From positions 1 to 64,000 of the forward strand of contig NZ_AUDN01000023.1 in the NCBI RefSeq assembly GCF_000425485.1: DNA of 64,000 bases. The letters run 5' to 3'. Within the stretch, counting starts at the first letter, position 1. The number at the start of each line of letters is the position of its first letter. A program made the position numbers and the translations under genes. The DNA is from Flavobacterium tegetincola DSM 22377. Lineage in GTDB: Bacteria; Bacteroidota; Bacteroidia; Flavobacteriales; Flavobacteriaceae. The notes below the pieces were generated by a model. The model was not told where the DNA came from. It searched no databases and was given only the letters and a program-made list of their open reading frames with translations. Positions 44,725 to 54,987 of the stretch are shown piece by piece.

Positions 44725-45495
44725 TTACGCTTCCTTTCTAACAAATTTAGGTTTTAAAACCAATTGTGTAAATAAAAAGCCGACCATACAGATCAGTGAA
44801 TGGATGAGATTCAATCTATGGTACTTTCGATATACATTGAAATTGTATTTTAATAATTTCAATTTTGAAGCCGAAATAGAATTTTGATGCACTCTGTAAA
44901 AGGCTAAACTTTCAGGAACAACGTAAGCCACTTTGATTTTCTTCAAAATAGTGAGCCACATGGTCCAATCTTGTCTTTTTCGAACCGATGAAATTTCAAT
45001 TTTCCCAAAATATTCGGTATCGTATATTCCTGTTAAGTTTCCCACATAATTACAGAAAAACAGTTGTCTGTAGGTCAGTTTTAATGGAGCTTCTACGCTT
45101 TTTCCTATTAATTTACCTCCTTCATTTATACAATCATAAAAAGAAAAAGTAAAAGGAATTTGCTTTTCATTTAGAAAATAGATTTGCTTCTCGAGTTTGT
45201 TAAATTTCCATAAATCATCGGCATCTAAAAATGCAATGTATTTTCCTTTTGCTTTACCGATGGCGAAATTTCTGGCAACTCCTGCACCTAAATTGATTTC
45301 CAATTCATGAAACTGAATTCTAATATCCTTGTAAGCTTCTACCTTTACTACTTTTGCTGTATCATCTGTAGATGCATCGTCCACAATAATCAATTCCCAG
45401 TTTTGATACGTTTGCTCTTGAACAGAGCGAATGGTTTCTATAATGAAGGCTTCAGAATTGAATGTTGGTGTAATTATGGAAACGAGCCCTTCCAT
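44725..45495 (-). CDS. glycosyltransferase family 2
   Basis: 256 residues, GT-A fold: SIITPTFNSEAFIIETIRSVQEQTYQNWELIIVDDAS, DADDLW metal motif (about 91-96), then a C-terminal hydrophobic tail (about 232-252). Transfers a sugar to the lipid-linked repeat unit. Overlaps the sugar-phosphate transferase by 1 base; the last gene of the locus. Confidence 0.85.
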   Translation of the reverse strand: MEGLVSIITPTFNSEAFIIETIRSVQEQTYQNWELIIVDDASTDDTAKVVKVEAYKDIRIQFHELEINLGAGVARNFAIGKAKGKYIAFLDADDLWKFNKLEKQIYFLNEKQIPFTFSFYDCINEGGKLIGKSVEAPLKLTYRQLFFCNYVGNLTGIYDTEYFGKIEISSVRKRQDWTMWLTILKKIKVAYVVPESLAFYRVHQNSISASKLKLLKYNFNVYRKYHRLNLIHSLICMVGFLFTQLVLKPKFVRKEA

Positions 45496-46847
45496 TAATA
45501 TGCTTTTGCTTCGCCCTTGATAGCGTTGAATAATGTCATGAAAACAATCTTAATATCAAGCAGTAAAGACCAATTTTCCATATAAAAAATGTCGTATTTT
45601 ACGCGGTAGATTATGTCTTGATCATTTTCTACCTCTCCTCTAAAACCATTGGTTTGAGCCAGTCCGGTAATACCGGGTTTGATGAAATGCCGCACCATGA
45701 ACTTGTCCACTTTTGCCGCATACATTTCTGTATGACTCACCATGTGTGGTCTTGGTCCAACAACTGACATTTCTCCCAGAAATACATTGAAAAATTGAGG
45801 TAACTCGTCAATACTTGTTTTTCGCATAAAGCGACCGATTTTGGTAATTCGCGGATCATTTTTAGAAACCTGCTCAATGTCAGCATCTTCGTTGGGTGTC
45901 ATGGATCGGAACTTATAGCAATTGAATTCTTTGTAATTTAAACCGTTCCGCATTTGCATAAAAAATACTGGTCCTTTAGATTCTTTTTTTATAAAGTAAG
46001 CTAATATTGGAATTAACCATGACAAGACAAAAACAATGATAATCAATGAAAAGACAATGTCAAATGCTCTCTTAATCAGCTGATTGATCACGTCGTCCAG
46101 TGGAATACTTCGCAACGATAGCACCGGAATGTATCCGTAATAATCCAATTTTAAATTTCGTGCAAAAAACTCTTTATTGTCCGGCAAAAACTTTAAAATT
46201 TTCAGATTATTGTCGGCAAAGTTAATTAGGTCATTCACTTGTGTATTGTTCAAATCAAACAAGGAGACATAGATTTCATCAACTTTTTCTTCTTTTACAA
46301 ATTTGTAGCATGCTTCAATAACTGCTTTTTTATCGGTTTCGGTGGAGAAGTTCTTAACCAACTTGTATCCATAATCCAGATTCTCATCAAAAAAAGTGGC
46401 CAATTGTGCCACTCTTTTCGGACTTCCTAAAATGACTACTTTTCTATAGTTTCCGCCATATAAAGTTCGGTATTTTCGTAAAAAATAATAAATAGAAATC
46501 TTAAAAAGGGCAATCAGTAAAATGGCACTAACGGTATATTTAATGGTGTCTTGTGGATTAGGATCTTTGACATACATTCCTAAAAAGGCAAAACAAACAA
46601 GTGTAAAGAGTGCAAATTGCTTCAGAATCCGATTTCCGATAGCGACCACTTTTGTAAAACGATACACTTCATAGAACCCAATATTGAGCGAGATTATAAT
46701 CCACGACGCTGAAATGAACACAGCAAAATAGAGCGAATAAAACCTTTCCGACAATGTTAGAAATGCAAATAAATTAATAATTGCTAAGTCTAAAACGTAC
46801 GAAAACGGACGAATATAAGCCGAATATCTACCGGTTTTGCTTTTCAT
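45495..46847 (-). CDS. initiating sugar-phosphate transferase (WcaJ/WbaP type)
   Basis: 450 residues: four N-terminal membrane helices (about 12-115), a soluble CoA-binding-like region, one membrane helix (about 265-285) and the catalytic bacterial sugar transferase domain. The domain shows KRAFDIVFSLI, MQMRNGLNYKEFNCYKFRSM, DELPQFFNVFLGEMSVVGPRP and KPGITGLAQ. It moves a sugar-1-phosphate onto undecaprenyl phosphate and so starts the repeat unit of the polysaccharide. Confidence 0.9.
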   Translation of the reverse strand: MKSKTGRYSAYIRPFSYVLDLAIINLFAFLTLSERFYSLYFAVFISASWIIISLNIGFYEVYRFTKVVAIGNRILKQFALFTLVCFAFLGMYVKDPNPQDTIKYTVSAILLIALFKISIYYFLRKYRTLYGGNYRKVVILGSPKRVAQLATFFDENLDYGYKLVKNFSTETDKKAVIEACYKFVKEEKVDEIYVSLFDLNNTQVNDLINFADNNLKILKFLPDNKEFFARNLKLDYYGYIPVLSLRSIPLDDVINQLIKRAFDIVFSLIIIVFVLSWLIPILAYFIKKESKGPVFFMQMRNGLNYKEFNCYKFRSMTPNEDADIEQVSKNDPRITKIGRFMRKTSIDELPQFFNVFLGEMSVVGPRPHMVSHTEMYAAKVDKFMVRHFIKPGITGLAQTNGFRGEVENDQDIIYRVKYDIFYMENWSLLLDIKIVFMTLFNAIKGEAKAY

Positions 46848-46849
46848 AT

Positions 46850-47833
46850 TTAATTGATGAACTTAGAGAAATCTTTGTGCTCTTCCTTGAGCAATTCTTC
46901 CGTAGAAAGCGATTTAAAATAATCATACGTCATTTTCATCCCTTCAGCCCTACCGATTGTGGGTTCCCAACCTAATATTTGTTTTGCCTTGGTAATATCG
47001 GGTTGCCGCTGCAAAGGATCATTTTCAGGTAACGGACGGTACACAATTTTTTGATTGGTTCCGGTAAGCTTTATGATTTCTTCTGCAAAATCTTTTATGG
47101 TAATTTCATCAGGATTTCCCACATTTACAGGATATACATAATCGGAATGCAGCAATCTGAAAATTCCTTCCACTTGATCACTTACATAGCAAAAAGAACG
47201 GGTTTGCATGCCATTTCCAAAAATGGTTAAATCTTCGCCACGCAAAGCTTGACCTATAAAAGCGGGAATAACACGGCCGTCGTTCAGACGCATTCTTGGT
47301 CCGTAGGTATTGAAAATCCGTAAAATTCGGGTTTCTACACCGTGAAAAGTGTGATAAGCCATCGTTATCGATTCTTGAAAACGCTTGGCTTCATCATAAA
47401 CACCTCGTGGCCCGATGGTATTTACATTTCCGTAATATTCCTCCGTTTGGGGATGAACCAGTGGATCTCCATACACTTCTGAAGTAGAAGCAATAAGGAT
47501 TCGCGCATTTTTAACCCGAGCCAATCCCAACAAATTATGTGTGCCTAATGAACCCACTTTCAGGGTTTGAATGGGAATTTTTAAGTAATCAATGGGACTT
47601 GCAGGTGAAGCAAAGTGTAAAATATAATCCAGCTTGCCAGGAACTGTAACAAATTTAGTGATATCGTGATGGTAAAACTCAAAATGTTCCAGCTTAAATA
47701 AATGTTCAATGTTCTTCAAGTTGCCCGTAATCAGGTTGTCCATTCCAATGACATGATAGCCTTCGGCAATAAAGCGGTCGCACAAATGAGAACCTAAAAA
47801 GCCAGCTGCACCTGTTATAAGAATTGTTTTCAT
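46850..47833 (-). CDS. UDP-glucuronate decarboxylase (UDP-xylose synthase)
   Basis: 327 residues, extended short-chain dehydrogenase. NAD loop [10 protein letters not shown] (7-16), catalytic YDEAKR with the upstream STSEVYGDP, and the UXS-type [11 protein letters not shown] plus [10 protein letters not shown] are present. Makes UDP-xylose from UDP-glucuronate, so the glycan may contain xylose or a derived sugar. A dTDP-glucose dehydratase is the alternative, but the sequence fits UXS better. No UDP-glucose dehydrogenase is in the window. Confidence 0.85.
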   Translation of the reverse strand: MKTILITGAAGFLGSHLCDRFIAEGYHVIGMDNLITGNLKNIEHLFKLEHFEFYHHDITKFVTVPGKLDYILHFASPASPIDYLKIPIQTLKVGSLGTHNLLGLARVKNARILIASTSEVYGDPLVHPQTEEYYGNVNTIGPRGVYDEAKRFQESITMAYHTFHGVETRILRIFNTYGPRMRLNDGRVIPAFIGQALRGEDLTIFGNGMQTRSFCYVSDQVEGIFRLLHSDYVYPVNVGNPDEITIKDFAEEIIKLTGTNQKIVYRPLPENDPLQRQPDITKAKQILGWEPTIGRAEGMKMTYDYFKSLSTEELLKEEHKDFSKFIN

Positions 47834-47967
47834 ACGTAGATTATAAAAATTATTTAATAGTCCTGATATTGCAACAGGGAGGAATTATATTCGTTTTAAT
47901 TTCGAAATTATAGTGTCAAACCTTGTTCCGAATGTCGATGGCAAAGTTATACTCATTTCACTGAAAT

Positions 47968-49284
47968 CTACTGTTTTAAATACTTTTCCTGAAAATTGGA
48001 ATTGAACAAGCAATATAACATAATGAAAAATGTTATTCCTCTTTGACGGCAGAAAAATGATTCTGTCAAAAATAAGATAATCATCGTAATTCCAAAGGCT
48101 ATATGTAAGAAATTTCTACTTGAATACGCTTTTTTTAGTGTAGTATAAATCATTGCAATAAGTAGTAAAAAGCCAAAAATTCCGAGTTCTGCAAAAGTTT
48201 GCGTGTATTGATTGTGAAAATTGAATTCGCCATAGCCGTCGTATAATTTGTACTGTTTGGCTTTTTTTAGAATTTGCTCTTGCGTCGCTTCTAGACCAAA
48301 ACCCGTCATAACTACCGATTCCTCTTGCATTATTTCGGTAAAAATTCGAAATTGATACACCCGTAAAGCGGTTCCGGGGAAAAACTGGTTGGCTTGAAAT
48401 TCTGGATCGTTCCACGCTTGCTGCAAGCTCACATTGTATACATTTCCGGTTTCATTGCCAATTTTTTCATTGATGGTATTGTCTACAAAAGCAGTTTCGT
48501 ACTCCAAAAGAAAGCGCTCTCTGACTTCTTTGACAAAAAATAGGGAAAAGAATAAAAAACCACTTATGGCGGTCATAGTAAGAAATCTCACACTTTTTGG
48601 AACGTCAGAGAAGAACGAATAATAACAGATTATTAAAATAAAATCGATTAAAATGATGCTTTTTGACGAAAGTAAGAAGATCATAATTGCGAGAAAACCG
48701 ATGATGATTCGCGTGTAGTCATTTTTCTTTTTTTTATCGACAAAGTAAAATAAGGCGAATGAAGTAAATACCGAAATGTAAATAGCATTGACTTCTAAGG
48801 TAACCAATTCATGGTAGAAAAAAACGTCTTTAATGCCCGTTGCTGCAAACCTGAATACGGCTTTCGCCAAATAATAAATGCAGTATAAAACCATTCCGTA
48901 GCTGAATAAGCCCAAGATTTTATAGCGTTGCGGCAAAGTCAATTTGGGCATGAACAAAAAAGCAATCGGAATCAGCAGAAAAACAAGTTCTTTTTGTAAA
49001 CCCGCTAACGAAAGTTGGAAATCGCGCGTCCATAAAAGCGACAGCACCATTATGCTGTAAAAAGCAATGGGAAGTACTAATGCTTTGGTAAAAGCAAACT
49101 TATTTCTTCTAAAATTGACAAGTACGGCAACTAAAAAAAGTATAATGCTGATACTTCCAACAATATGTTTGAGCGGAATTGCTACTAATATAAATGCAAT
49201 TAAAAAAACAAAAACTTCATTATCCCGTCGTAAGTCACTGATTTTCAGAAATCGATTTTTCAAATAATTGTAAGTATTGGCCAT
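47968..49284 (-). CDS. O-antigen ligase/polymerase family protein
   Basis: 438 residues, about 11 membrane helices with a large loop (about 240-330) between helices, as in Wzy_C/WaaL proteins. The loop contains FGLEATQEQILKKAK. It may join the finished chain to lipid A or polymerise repeat units. Overlaps the next gene upstream by 50 bases. Confidence 0.72.
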   Translation of the reverse strand: MANTYNYLKNRFLKISDLRRDNEVFVFLIAFILVAIPLKHIVGSISIILFLVAVLVNFRRNKFAFTKALVLPIAFYSIMVLSLLWTRDFQLSLAGLQKELVFLLIPIAFLFMPKLTLPQRYKILGLFSYGMVLYCIYYLAKAVFRFAATGIKDVFFYHELVTLEVNAIYISVFTSFALFYFVDKKKKNDYTRIIIGFLAIMIFLLSSKSIILIDFILIICYYSFFSDVPKSVRFLTMTAISGFLFFSLFFVKEVRERFLLEYETAFVDNTINEKIGNETGNVYNVSLQQAWNDPEFQANQFFPGTALRVYQFRIFTEIMQEESVVMTGFGLEATQEQILKKAKQYKLYDGYGEFNFHNQYTQTFAELGIFGFLLLIAMIYTTLKKAYSSRNFLHIAFGITMIILFLTESFFCRQRGITFFIMLYCLFNSNFQEKYLKQ

Positions 49285-50332
49285 TTATCAAATCCCAGTT
49301 GAACTCTTGCGCAATTGCCAAGAAGTTGTTCTCAATAAATTGCAAGTTATCACTTTTTTTGATTTTTGATGTTAATTTTTGCACGTCTTCTGCATCAGAA
49401 AAATAATGTGCGTTTTGCTTTAGAATGGCTTTATTAAAATCATTATCATGAGCGATAATTAATGCCCTGGAAGCCATTGCCTCCAACAAGGAGGGATTGG
49501 TTCCTCCTACAGAATGACCGTGAAAATACAGGTTGGAATAATACCTTAAATTGTCCAAATGGTTCATATTATAAACTGCACCTAGAAACCGAATAGTTGG
49601 TGTGGCTTTGAACTTATTTTTTAAATAAACTCCAAATTTGGTTTCATGTTTTCCAATGACTAAAATGGGTGTTTCCGTCTTGCTTAAAACAATGCCGTCT
49701 AAAATGGTTTCAATATTATTTTCGGGCTCCAATCGTGCCAAAATCATGTTGAACTCTTGTGGTTTTACCTTATATTCCTGTAAAATCGAAACATCGGAGT
49801 TTAAGAATTGATGTGCTCCATAAGCGATGTAGGTAGAATTCTTTTGGTATTTCTTTTGCAAATACTTTTGAATCCCGATTGAATCTGAGACCAAATAATC
49901 ACTGCTTTTTACCGCCAATTTTTCGGCAAATTTCAAGACTTTTTGAACGGGTTTTGAATATTTTGTACGTTTCCATTCCAAGCCATCCATGTTAGTGATG
50001 ATCAAGGCTTTTTTTGGTAAAAGAAAATACCAAACCGAACTACTGGTGTAACCAAGTTGTAAAATGATGTCGAAATTTCTTTTTCTAGAGTCTAAAATAC
50101 AGTTTAAATCATAGATGAACTGACCTGCAGTTCCTACTTTAAATTCCGGATCGTATTGGTGTAAGATATGAACACCTATGTACATTTTTTCTTGAAACGG
50201 ATGATTGTGTGAATTGTAGACATACACTTCATGTCCTTTTTTAGCTAAGAACACCGAGAAAAAGTCGGCAAATTGCTCAAAACCTCCGTAATGATTTGGA
50301 ACACCACGCGTTCCGAGAATGGCTATTTTCAT
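49235..50332 (-). CDS. DUF1972/GT4-type glycosyltransferase
   Basis: 365 residues. N-terminal MKIAILGTRGVPNHYGGFEQFADFFSVF is the DUF1972 signature; the C-terminal half is GT4 (HGHSVGGTNPSLLEAMASRALIIAHDN, about 267-293). Members act as rhamnosyl- or other transferases in O-antigen loci; with rfbACD nearby, rhamnose is a candidate donor sugar. Confidence 0.82.
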   Translation of the reverse strand: MKIAILGTRGVPNHYGGFEQFADFFSVFLAKKGHEVYVYNSHNHPFQEKMYIGVHILHQYDPEFKVGTAGQFIYDLNCILDSRKRNFDIILQLGYTSSSVWYFLLPKKALIITNMDGLEWKRTKYSKPVQKVLKFAEKLAVKSSDYLVSDSIGIQKYLQKKYQKNSTYIAYGAHQFLNSDVSILQEYKVKPQEFNMILARLEPENNIETILDGIVLSKTETPILVIGKHETKFGVYLKNKFKATPTIRFLGAVYNMNHLDNLRYYSNLYFHGHSVGGTNPSLLEAMASRALIIAHDNDFNKAILKQNAHYFSDAEDVQKLTSKIKKSDNLQFIENNFLAIAQEFNWDLINGQYLQLFEKSISENQ

Positions 50333-50425
50333 GAAATAATTCTCTTTAAAAGAAGTGCAAAAGTACTTTATTTAAAAGTCAAATGAAAACGCAGATGGCT
50401 TTTAAATAGTACACTTAGCTTGTAA

Positions 50426-51517
50426 TTAATGATTTTTAATTGCCTTCAATAATATTTCAGCAGATAACTTCCAATTATATTGGGCTTTAAGTAATTCGAT
50501 TTTATTAAAATCAAATTCCTCCGCTAAAGTTTTTCTGATAATTACCGCCATATTTTCTTTATCTTCCGGATTGAATTGGTTTCCGTCTAAAAAATGAAAA
50601 TCCTGCATCGCTGTAGTGTTTGAACATACCGTAGGAATTCCGGCGGCAATTGATTCTAAAGGCGGAATGCCAAAACCTTCTGCATACGAGGGATAAACCG
50701 ACAAATCAGCACCTCTCAAAAGCAATAGTAATTGTTGAAAATCGACCTTATTCAAAGTTAGGATTTTGGATTTAATTTCGTCTGATAAAGTCAGGTAATA
50801 CTCATTATAGGCTGCATTTTCAATCGATTTATCACCAATAAAAACTAGAGAATATTCTTTGTAAGATTGATTTTTAACAAAAACCTTCAGTAAGGTATCG
50901 TGGTTTTTTCGGGGTTCCCAACGACTGATGTAGATCCAATATTTATCTAAGTTGTACTTTTCTTTTACTTGTTGTTTGCAAACAGCCTTATCATAACTTT
51001 CATAATAAATGGGGTCTACAGCATTTGGTGTTATTAAAATATCTTGAATTCCAAAATGTTGTTGAATTTCATTTTTTGAAAATTCTGAAACCGTCAAATT
51101 AATATCGGATTTTTTTGCACTCCATTTAAAAAGCCATTTATTTTTGATTTGGTAGGATTTTGGAAAATAATTGGGGTAATCCAAAAACAAAATATCGTGA
51201 ATCGTGTTTATGTATTTGCAATTTTTTATGGGTGGAACGATGTATTGAAAATGGGCAAAATCAATTGTATTTTCTTTGATTAATCTTGGAATGTCAATCA
51301 ATAAACGGTAAAATTTGTTGTGTGAACGGTATTGTAAATAATGTACATTTTCTTGATGGCCAAAGATTGCTTGGATTTTTTCTTGATTATTGGCTGCAAA
51401 AAAGAATTGAATGTTGCTGTCTTTAATCATTTCCAAATAAAGCCCTTTCAAATACGTAGTAGTTCCTTGGAAACTTCCATCGAAAACGTGGCAGTCGATG
51501 AAAATTCTATGTTGCAT
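50426..51517 (-). CDS. glycosyltransferase family 4
   Basis: 363 residues, GT-B. YISRWEPRKNHDTLLKVF and SYAEGFGIPPLESIAAGIPTVCSN (with the E-x7-E nucleotide site) near 285-310. N-terminal half recognises acceptor. Adds one residue to the lipid-linked repeat. Start overlaps the polymerase gene by 11 bases. Confidence 0.86.
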   Translation of the reverse strand: MQHRIFIDCHVFDGSFQGTTTYLKGLYLEMIKDSNIQFFFAANNQEKIQAIFGHQENVHYLQYRSHNKFYRLLIDIPRLIKENTIDFAHFQYIVPPIKNCKYINTIHDILFLDYPNYFPKSYQIKNKWLFKWSAKKSDINLTVSEFSKNEIQQHFGIQDILITPNAVDPIYYESYDKAVCKQQVKEKYNLDKYWIYISRWEPRKNHDTLLKVFVKNQSYKEYSLVFIGDKSIENAAYNEYYLTLSDEIKSKILTLNKVDFQQLLLLLRGADLSVYPSYAEGFGIPPLESIAAGIPTVCSNTTAMQDFHFLDGNQFNPEDKENMAVIIRKTLAEEFDFNKIELLKAQYNWKLSAEILLKAIKNH

Positions 51518-52778
51518 GATTCACTTTATTTAATTTTAGTTCTTGATTCGATCTTTTTATGATAAGTTCTCTATAACACATTAAAAATCCAATTAGTATA
51601 GACTTATTATCCAACTTGAGATATAATCCTAGTAAAACCCAATTCGCCACAATTAAAAATATTCCTGTACTGAACAATAATACGTTTATTTGTTGTACAA
51701 TTGGAATATTCGATTTCTTTTGTCGGCATAGGTATACGACGGAGAGGATTAGGAAAAAAACACCTACCAAGCCTGCTTTTAGAAATACGGTTGAATTGGC
51801 GTTGTGCAAAATGGCTTGTTTTCTTACAAAGGTTCCTTCATTGGTTCGTACTTCCCTACCCATGTTTACTGTTGCCCCAAGTCCCTTACCAAAAATAATA
51901 GCTTGTGTTCCCGTATTTGCTACTTGCTTTACCGTTCTAATAGTTTCATAAGAGCGGTAATTGTCATTAAAATCGGCCCAATCGTTTGGATCTACTTTTG
52001 TTTTAAAAGGTTCGATTGGTGCATTCTTAATTTTAAACAACAAGGCTTCCATTCCTTTACCATTTCTTGAAAGATTCATATTATAAATAACCGAATATCC
52101 GATTAGTAAAAATGCCGTAAATAGTGAGAATATGACAATAGATTTTTTATTTAAAGACAAAAAACCTTTCATTGCCAAATAAAATATGACAAACTGAATG
52201 AAATTTGTTCTGGAAAGATACATAAACGATGATAAGGCCAGTATAGCAATAATTATCCAAAATTGTCGAGTTGAAAAAACCAGGCCTAATTGCTTGTAAA
52301 ACATAATCAAAATTAAAGAAAATACCTCAAAATCACTAAAGTAGCCCCCTCGCATTCTTAAAGCATGAATATTAACTATTCTATAAATTACAACACTGTG
52401 CATTAAGATACTCAAATGTATAATAGCGATGGCAACTCCCGTGTAAATGATGGTTTCAAAGGGTTTTATATCATAATTTCGACACAATTGATATCCTACT
52501 AGCAGGCCTAATATGGGTTTTATTAAATAGGTAACATCCCGAATAGACTCATAAAAACTGTTATCATAAAAGAAAGTAGCAATAAAAGCAATTATAAAAA
52601 TGGCGACAAAAAATGAGGTATATTTTAAAAGATCTATGCTGTAACTTTTCTTAAACGTTATAGCAATAGTAAATACCCATACTGCAAAATTAAGTTCGTA
52701 AATATTGAGGTAAGTTACCCCAATACAGAGTCCAAACAAAATTTGATACGGTAAATTTTTTGAAATTTTAATTCTCAT
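51507..52778 (-). CDS. O-antigen polymerase-like membrane protein (Wzy)
   Basis: 423 residues with about eleven membrane helices and a large periplasmic loop near 230-310 (NRGKGMEALLFK and GKGLGATVNMGREVRTNEGT). The positions of the loop and its Arg residues fit Wzy-type polymerases, which otherwise have little sequence similarity. Located between a GT4 and the flippase, overlapping both by 11 bases. Confidence 0.72.
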   Translation of the reverse strand: MRIKISKNLPYQILFGLCIGVTYLNIYELNFAVWVFTIAITFKKSYSIDLLKYTSFFVAIFIIAFIATFFYDNSFYESIRDVTYLIKPILGLLVGYQLCRNYDIKPFETIIYTGVAIAIIHLSILMHSVVIYRIVNIHALRMRGGYFSDFEVFSLILIMFYKQLGLVFSTRQFWIIIAILALSSFMYLSRTNFIQFVIFYLAMKGFLSLNKKSIVIFSLFTAFLLIGYSVIYNMNLSRNGKGMEALLFKIKNAPIEPFKTKVDPNDWADFNDNYRSYETIRTVKQVANTGTQAIIFGKGLGATVNMGREVRTNEGTFVRKQAILHNANSTVFLKAGLVGVFFLILSVVYLCRQKKSNIPIVQQINVLLFSTGIFLIVANWVLLGLYLKLDNKSILIGFLMCYRELIIKRSNQELKLNKVNHAT

Positions 52779-54036
52779 TTTTAATTGTTATGTTTCCCTT
52801 GAAATGTTTCATTAAAATAATATTGTAAACGATGATAATTATAATTTCAATAAGTATTATCGATAAAAAAGCACCTCCTAAACCATAGTATTTTGTAAAT
52901 AGCAATAATAGGATGAAATTTAAAATAGTGGTAATTATTGTAATTCTTATGTAACTTTTATTTTCGCTAAAAGCAAACATCAACTGTCTTAAAGGCTGTG
53001 ATATGGAAACAAGAAACGGAACAATTATTCCAATTCTGAAATACAGAACATTTTTAGCTAAGTCTTCAGCGTCTATTTTAAAATAAGTCAAAATTAACTC
53101 TGCATTATAATAAAAGACCGATAATATAAAAAACAAAAATAGAAAATTAAGTCCGTTATATTGCTTCCATACCTTTAATCCTTGCTTTACTTCCTTGCTT
53201 ATTTCTAAACAGATATTGGCATACACAAAATAGAAGAACATATTCAAATAGGTTTTGAATATTGAAACAATCTGATCGATAACTTTAAATTGTCCAGCCA
53301 CAAAATCTCCAGCCACATAACTAATTAAAAGAATAGGCGAATATTGATAAAGCGAAAGAAATAATTGAGAAACGCTAAAACTAAATTCATTCTTAATGAT
53401 ATCCAAGGCTGGTTTTAGTTCGAAGGAAGTAACAGAAAATGAATATTTTTTGATAAGCCAAATTAAACCAATAACATTTCCGATTATCGCTCCCAAACCT
53501 AAGAAAAAATTGACATAAATATAATCAGATGCTTCATGTAATAATATAAAGACTAAAACAATATAAATAATTTTTGAAGTAACGTTTATAAAGGAAATCA
53601 GTTTAAAATTTTCGATACCTTGAAAAAACCATATTGGATTTATAAATTGGCCAATTACAATAAAAAAGCTGTAAAAATAGAGCTTTTTGTCTTGTTCAAA
53701 AAAAGGTACAAATAAAATTAGTAAAGTAAAAACGAAGAGAACACCTACTAACAAGATAAATTTTGATAAGTAAATGGATTTAAAATGATATTCTAAAACC
53801 TTCTTATTAGTCCTGTTAATAGATATGTCCTTTACACCGTTGATATAAGATCCATAATCTATAATTCCGCTGAGAATAAGTGCTAAAGACATTCCAACTC
53901 CTACTTTTCCTAAACCTTCTTGGCCACAAATATAAATGATGTAAGGCAATATCAAAAGTGGACTAACAATGTTAATTGCTTGTCCTAGTCCGTATATAAA
54001 AAAATCTTTTATTTTCTGTTTGTTAAAAACACTCAT
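52768..54036 (-). CDS. oligosaccharide flippase (Wzx)
   Basis: 422 residues with about twelve membrane helices (MOP superfamily). Flips the lipid-linked repeat unit across the inner membrane for Wzy. Very AT-rich. It differs clearly from the flippase at 16659, so the two are not recent copies. Confidence 0.82.
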   Translation of the reverse strand: MSVFNKQKIKDFFIYGLGQAINIVSPLLILPYIIYICGQEGLGKVGVGMSLALILSGIIDYGSYINGVKDISINRTNKKVLEYHFKSIYLSKFILLVGVLFVFTLLILFVPFFEQDKKLYFYSFFIVIGQFINPIWFFQGIENFKLISFINVTSKIIYIVLVFILLHEASDYIYVNFFLGLGAIIGNVIGLIWLIKKYSFSVTSFELKPALDIIKNEFSFSVSQLFLSLYQYSPILLISYVAGDFVAGQFKVIDQIVSIFKTYLNMFFYFVYANICLEISKEVKQGLKVWKQYNGLNFLFLFFILSVFYYNAELILTYFKIDAEDLAKNVLYFRIGIIVPFLVSISQPLRQLMFAFSENKSYIRITIITTILNFILLLLFTKYYGLGGAFLSIILIEIIIIIVYNIILMKHFKGNITIKNEN

Positions 54037-54082
54037 ACTTTTTTAGAATTGCAAAAGAGACTGCAATTTAACTGTGGGGTTT

Positions 54083-54868
54083 TTATTCTTCTTTGATGTA
54101 AAAACTGTTCATATCTGTTATAGATTTTGATTTCATAAATGGATTGATCAAATAAAACGAAGCGTATAAAAGATGTTTAGAATATTTAAATTTCAAAAAA
54201 CTAGTTCCTAAAAATCCAATTTTTTGTTTTGTCAGAACATGCACGTTCATTGCATTGTAGTAGTTCAGTCCAAATTTTTTAGCAATTTCCTTAAACGACT
54301 TCTTTGAATAAAATGCTACGTGTTGTCCGTGTTCAGACGCATAATACCACCAGTCTTTATGGGCAGGTGCTGGCACTGAAATTAAATCGGTTGTTAAAAT
54401 GATTGTATCGGTAACTTTAAGAATTTTCTCAATTTCTTGCAATGGGTTTTCAAAATGTTCAAAACTCTCAAAAGTAGTTACTGCTTCGTATTTACGATCT
54501 AAACCTCCCTCAAAGCCTCTGGCCAATTCATTTTTGGTATACGGATCATTCCAAAGAAAATCAAATCCAATATCTCGCATTTGACGTGTAAAAACGCCCA
54601 AACCTCCAGCATAATCAAGAAAAGTTCCTTTTTTATTGAAAAATAGAGTAATTAACGTTGTAGTAATTTTAGACATTCGTTCACTTCTAAACATAACACC
54701 TGTATCAGATAAATTCATTGGACTAATGTAGGATTCCGCAAGCCAATAAGGCTCTTCTGTTTGTCCAAAACCGCAATTAGTACATTGATAATACTTTACA
54801 TCGTATTTATATAAGACAACTGCATCAAAAATTACCTTTGATTCATTGTTACAAATTTTACATTTCAT
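54083..54868 (-). CDS. SAM-dependent methyltransferase with N-terminal zinc site
   Basis: 261 residues. Starts with CKICNN and CTNCGFG (four Cys, likely a zinc knuckle), then a class I fold with FLDYAGGLGVFTRQMRDIGFDF and the C-terminal FESFEHFENPLQEI. Resembles sugar C- or O-methyltransferases of O-antigen loci; the acceptor is unknown. Cytoplasmic. Confidence 0.75.
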   Translation of the reverse strand: MKCKICNNESKVIFDAVVLYKYDVKYYQCTNCGFGQTEEPYWLAESYISPMNLSDTGVMFRSERMSKITTTLITLFFNKKGTFLDYAGGLGVFTRQMRDIGFDFLWNDPYTKNELARGFEGGLDRKYEAVTTFESFEHFENPLQEIEKILKVTDTIILTTDLISVPAPAHKDWWYYASEHGQHVAFYSKKSFKEIAKKFGLNYYNAMNVHVLTKQKIGFLGTSFLKFKYSKHLLYASFYLINPFMKSKSITDMNSFYIKEE

Positions 54869-54987
54869 TCTAAAACTATATCTATCATTTATTTTCCAAA
54901 TATACTGTTTAATATGTTTTTAGCATACAAAGAATATTAGATATTCCATTAAATAAATTCTGAAAAACCAGCCTGATCTATTTCTAA

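Noticed and set aside
48116..48415. A 99-codon frame inside the O-antigen ligase gene
   Set aside because: Overlaps a membrane-protein frame on the same strand and has implausible composition.
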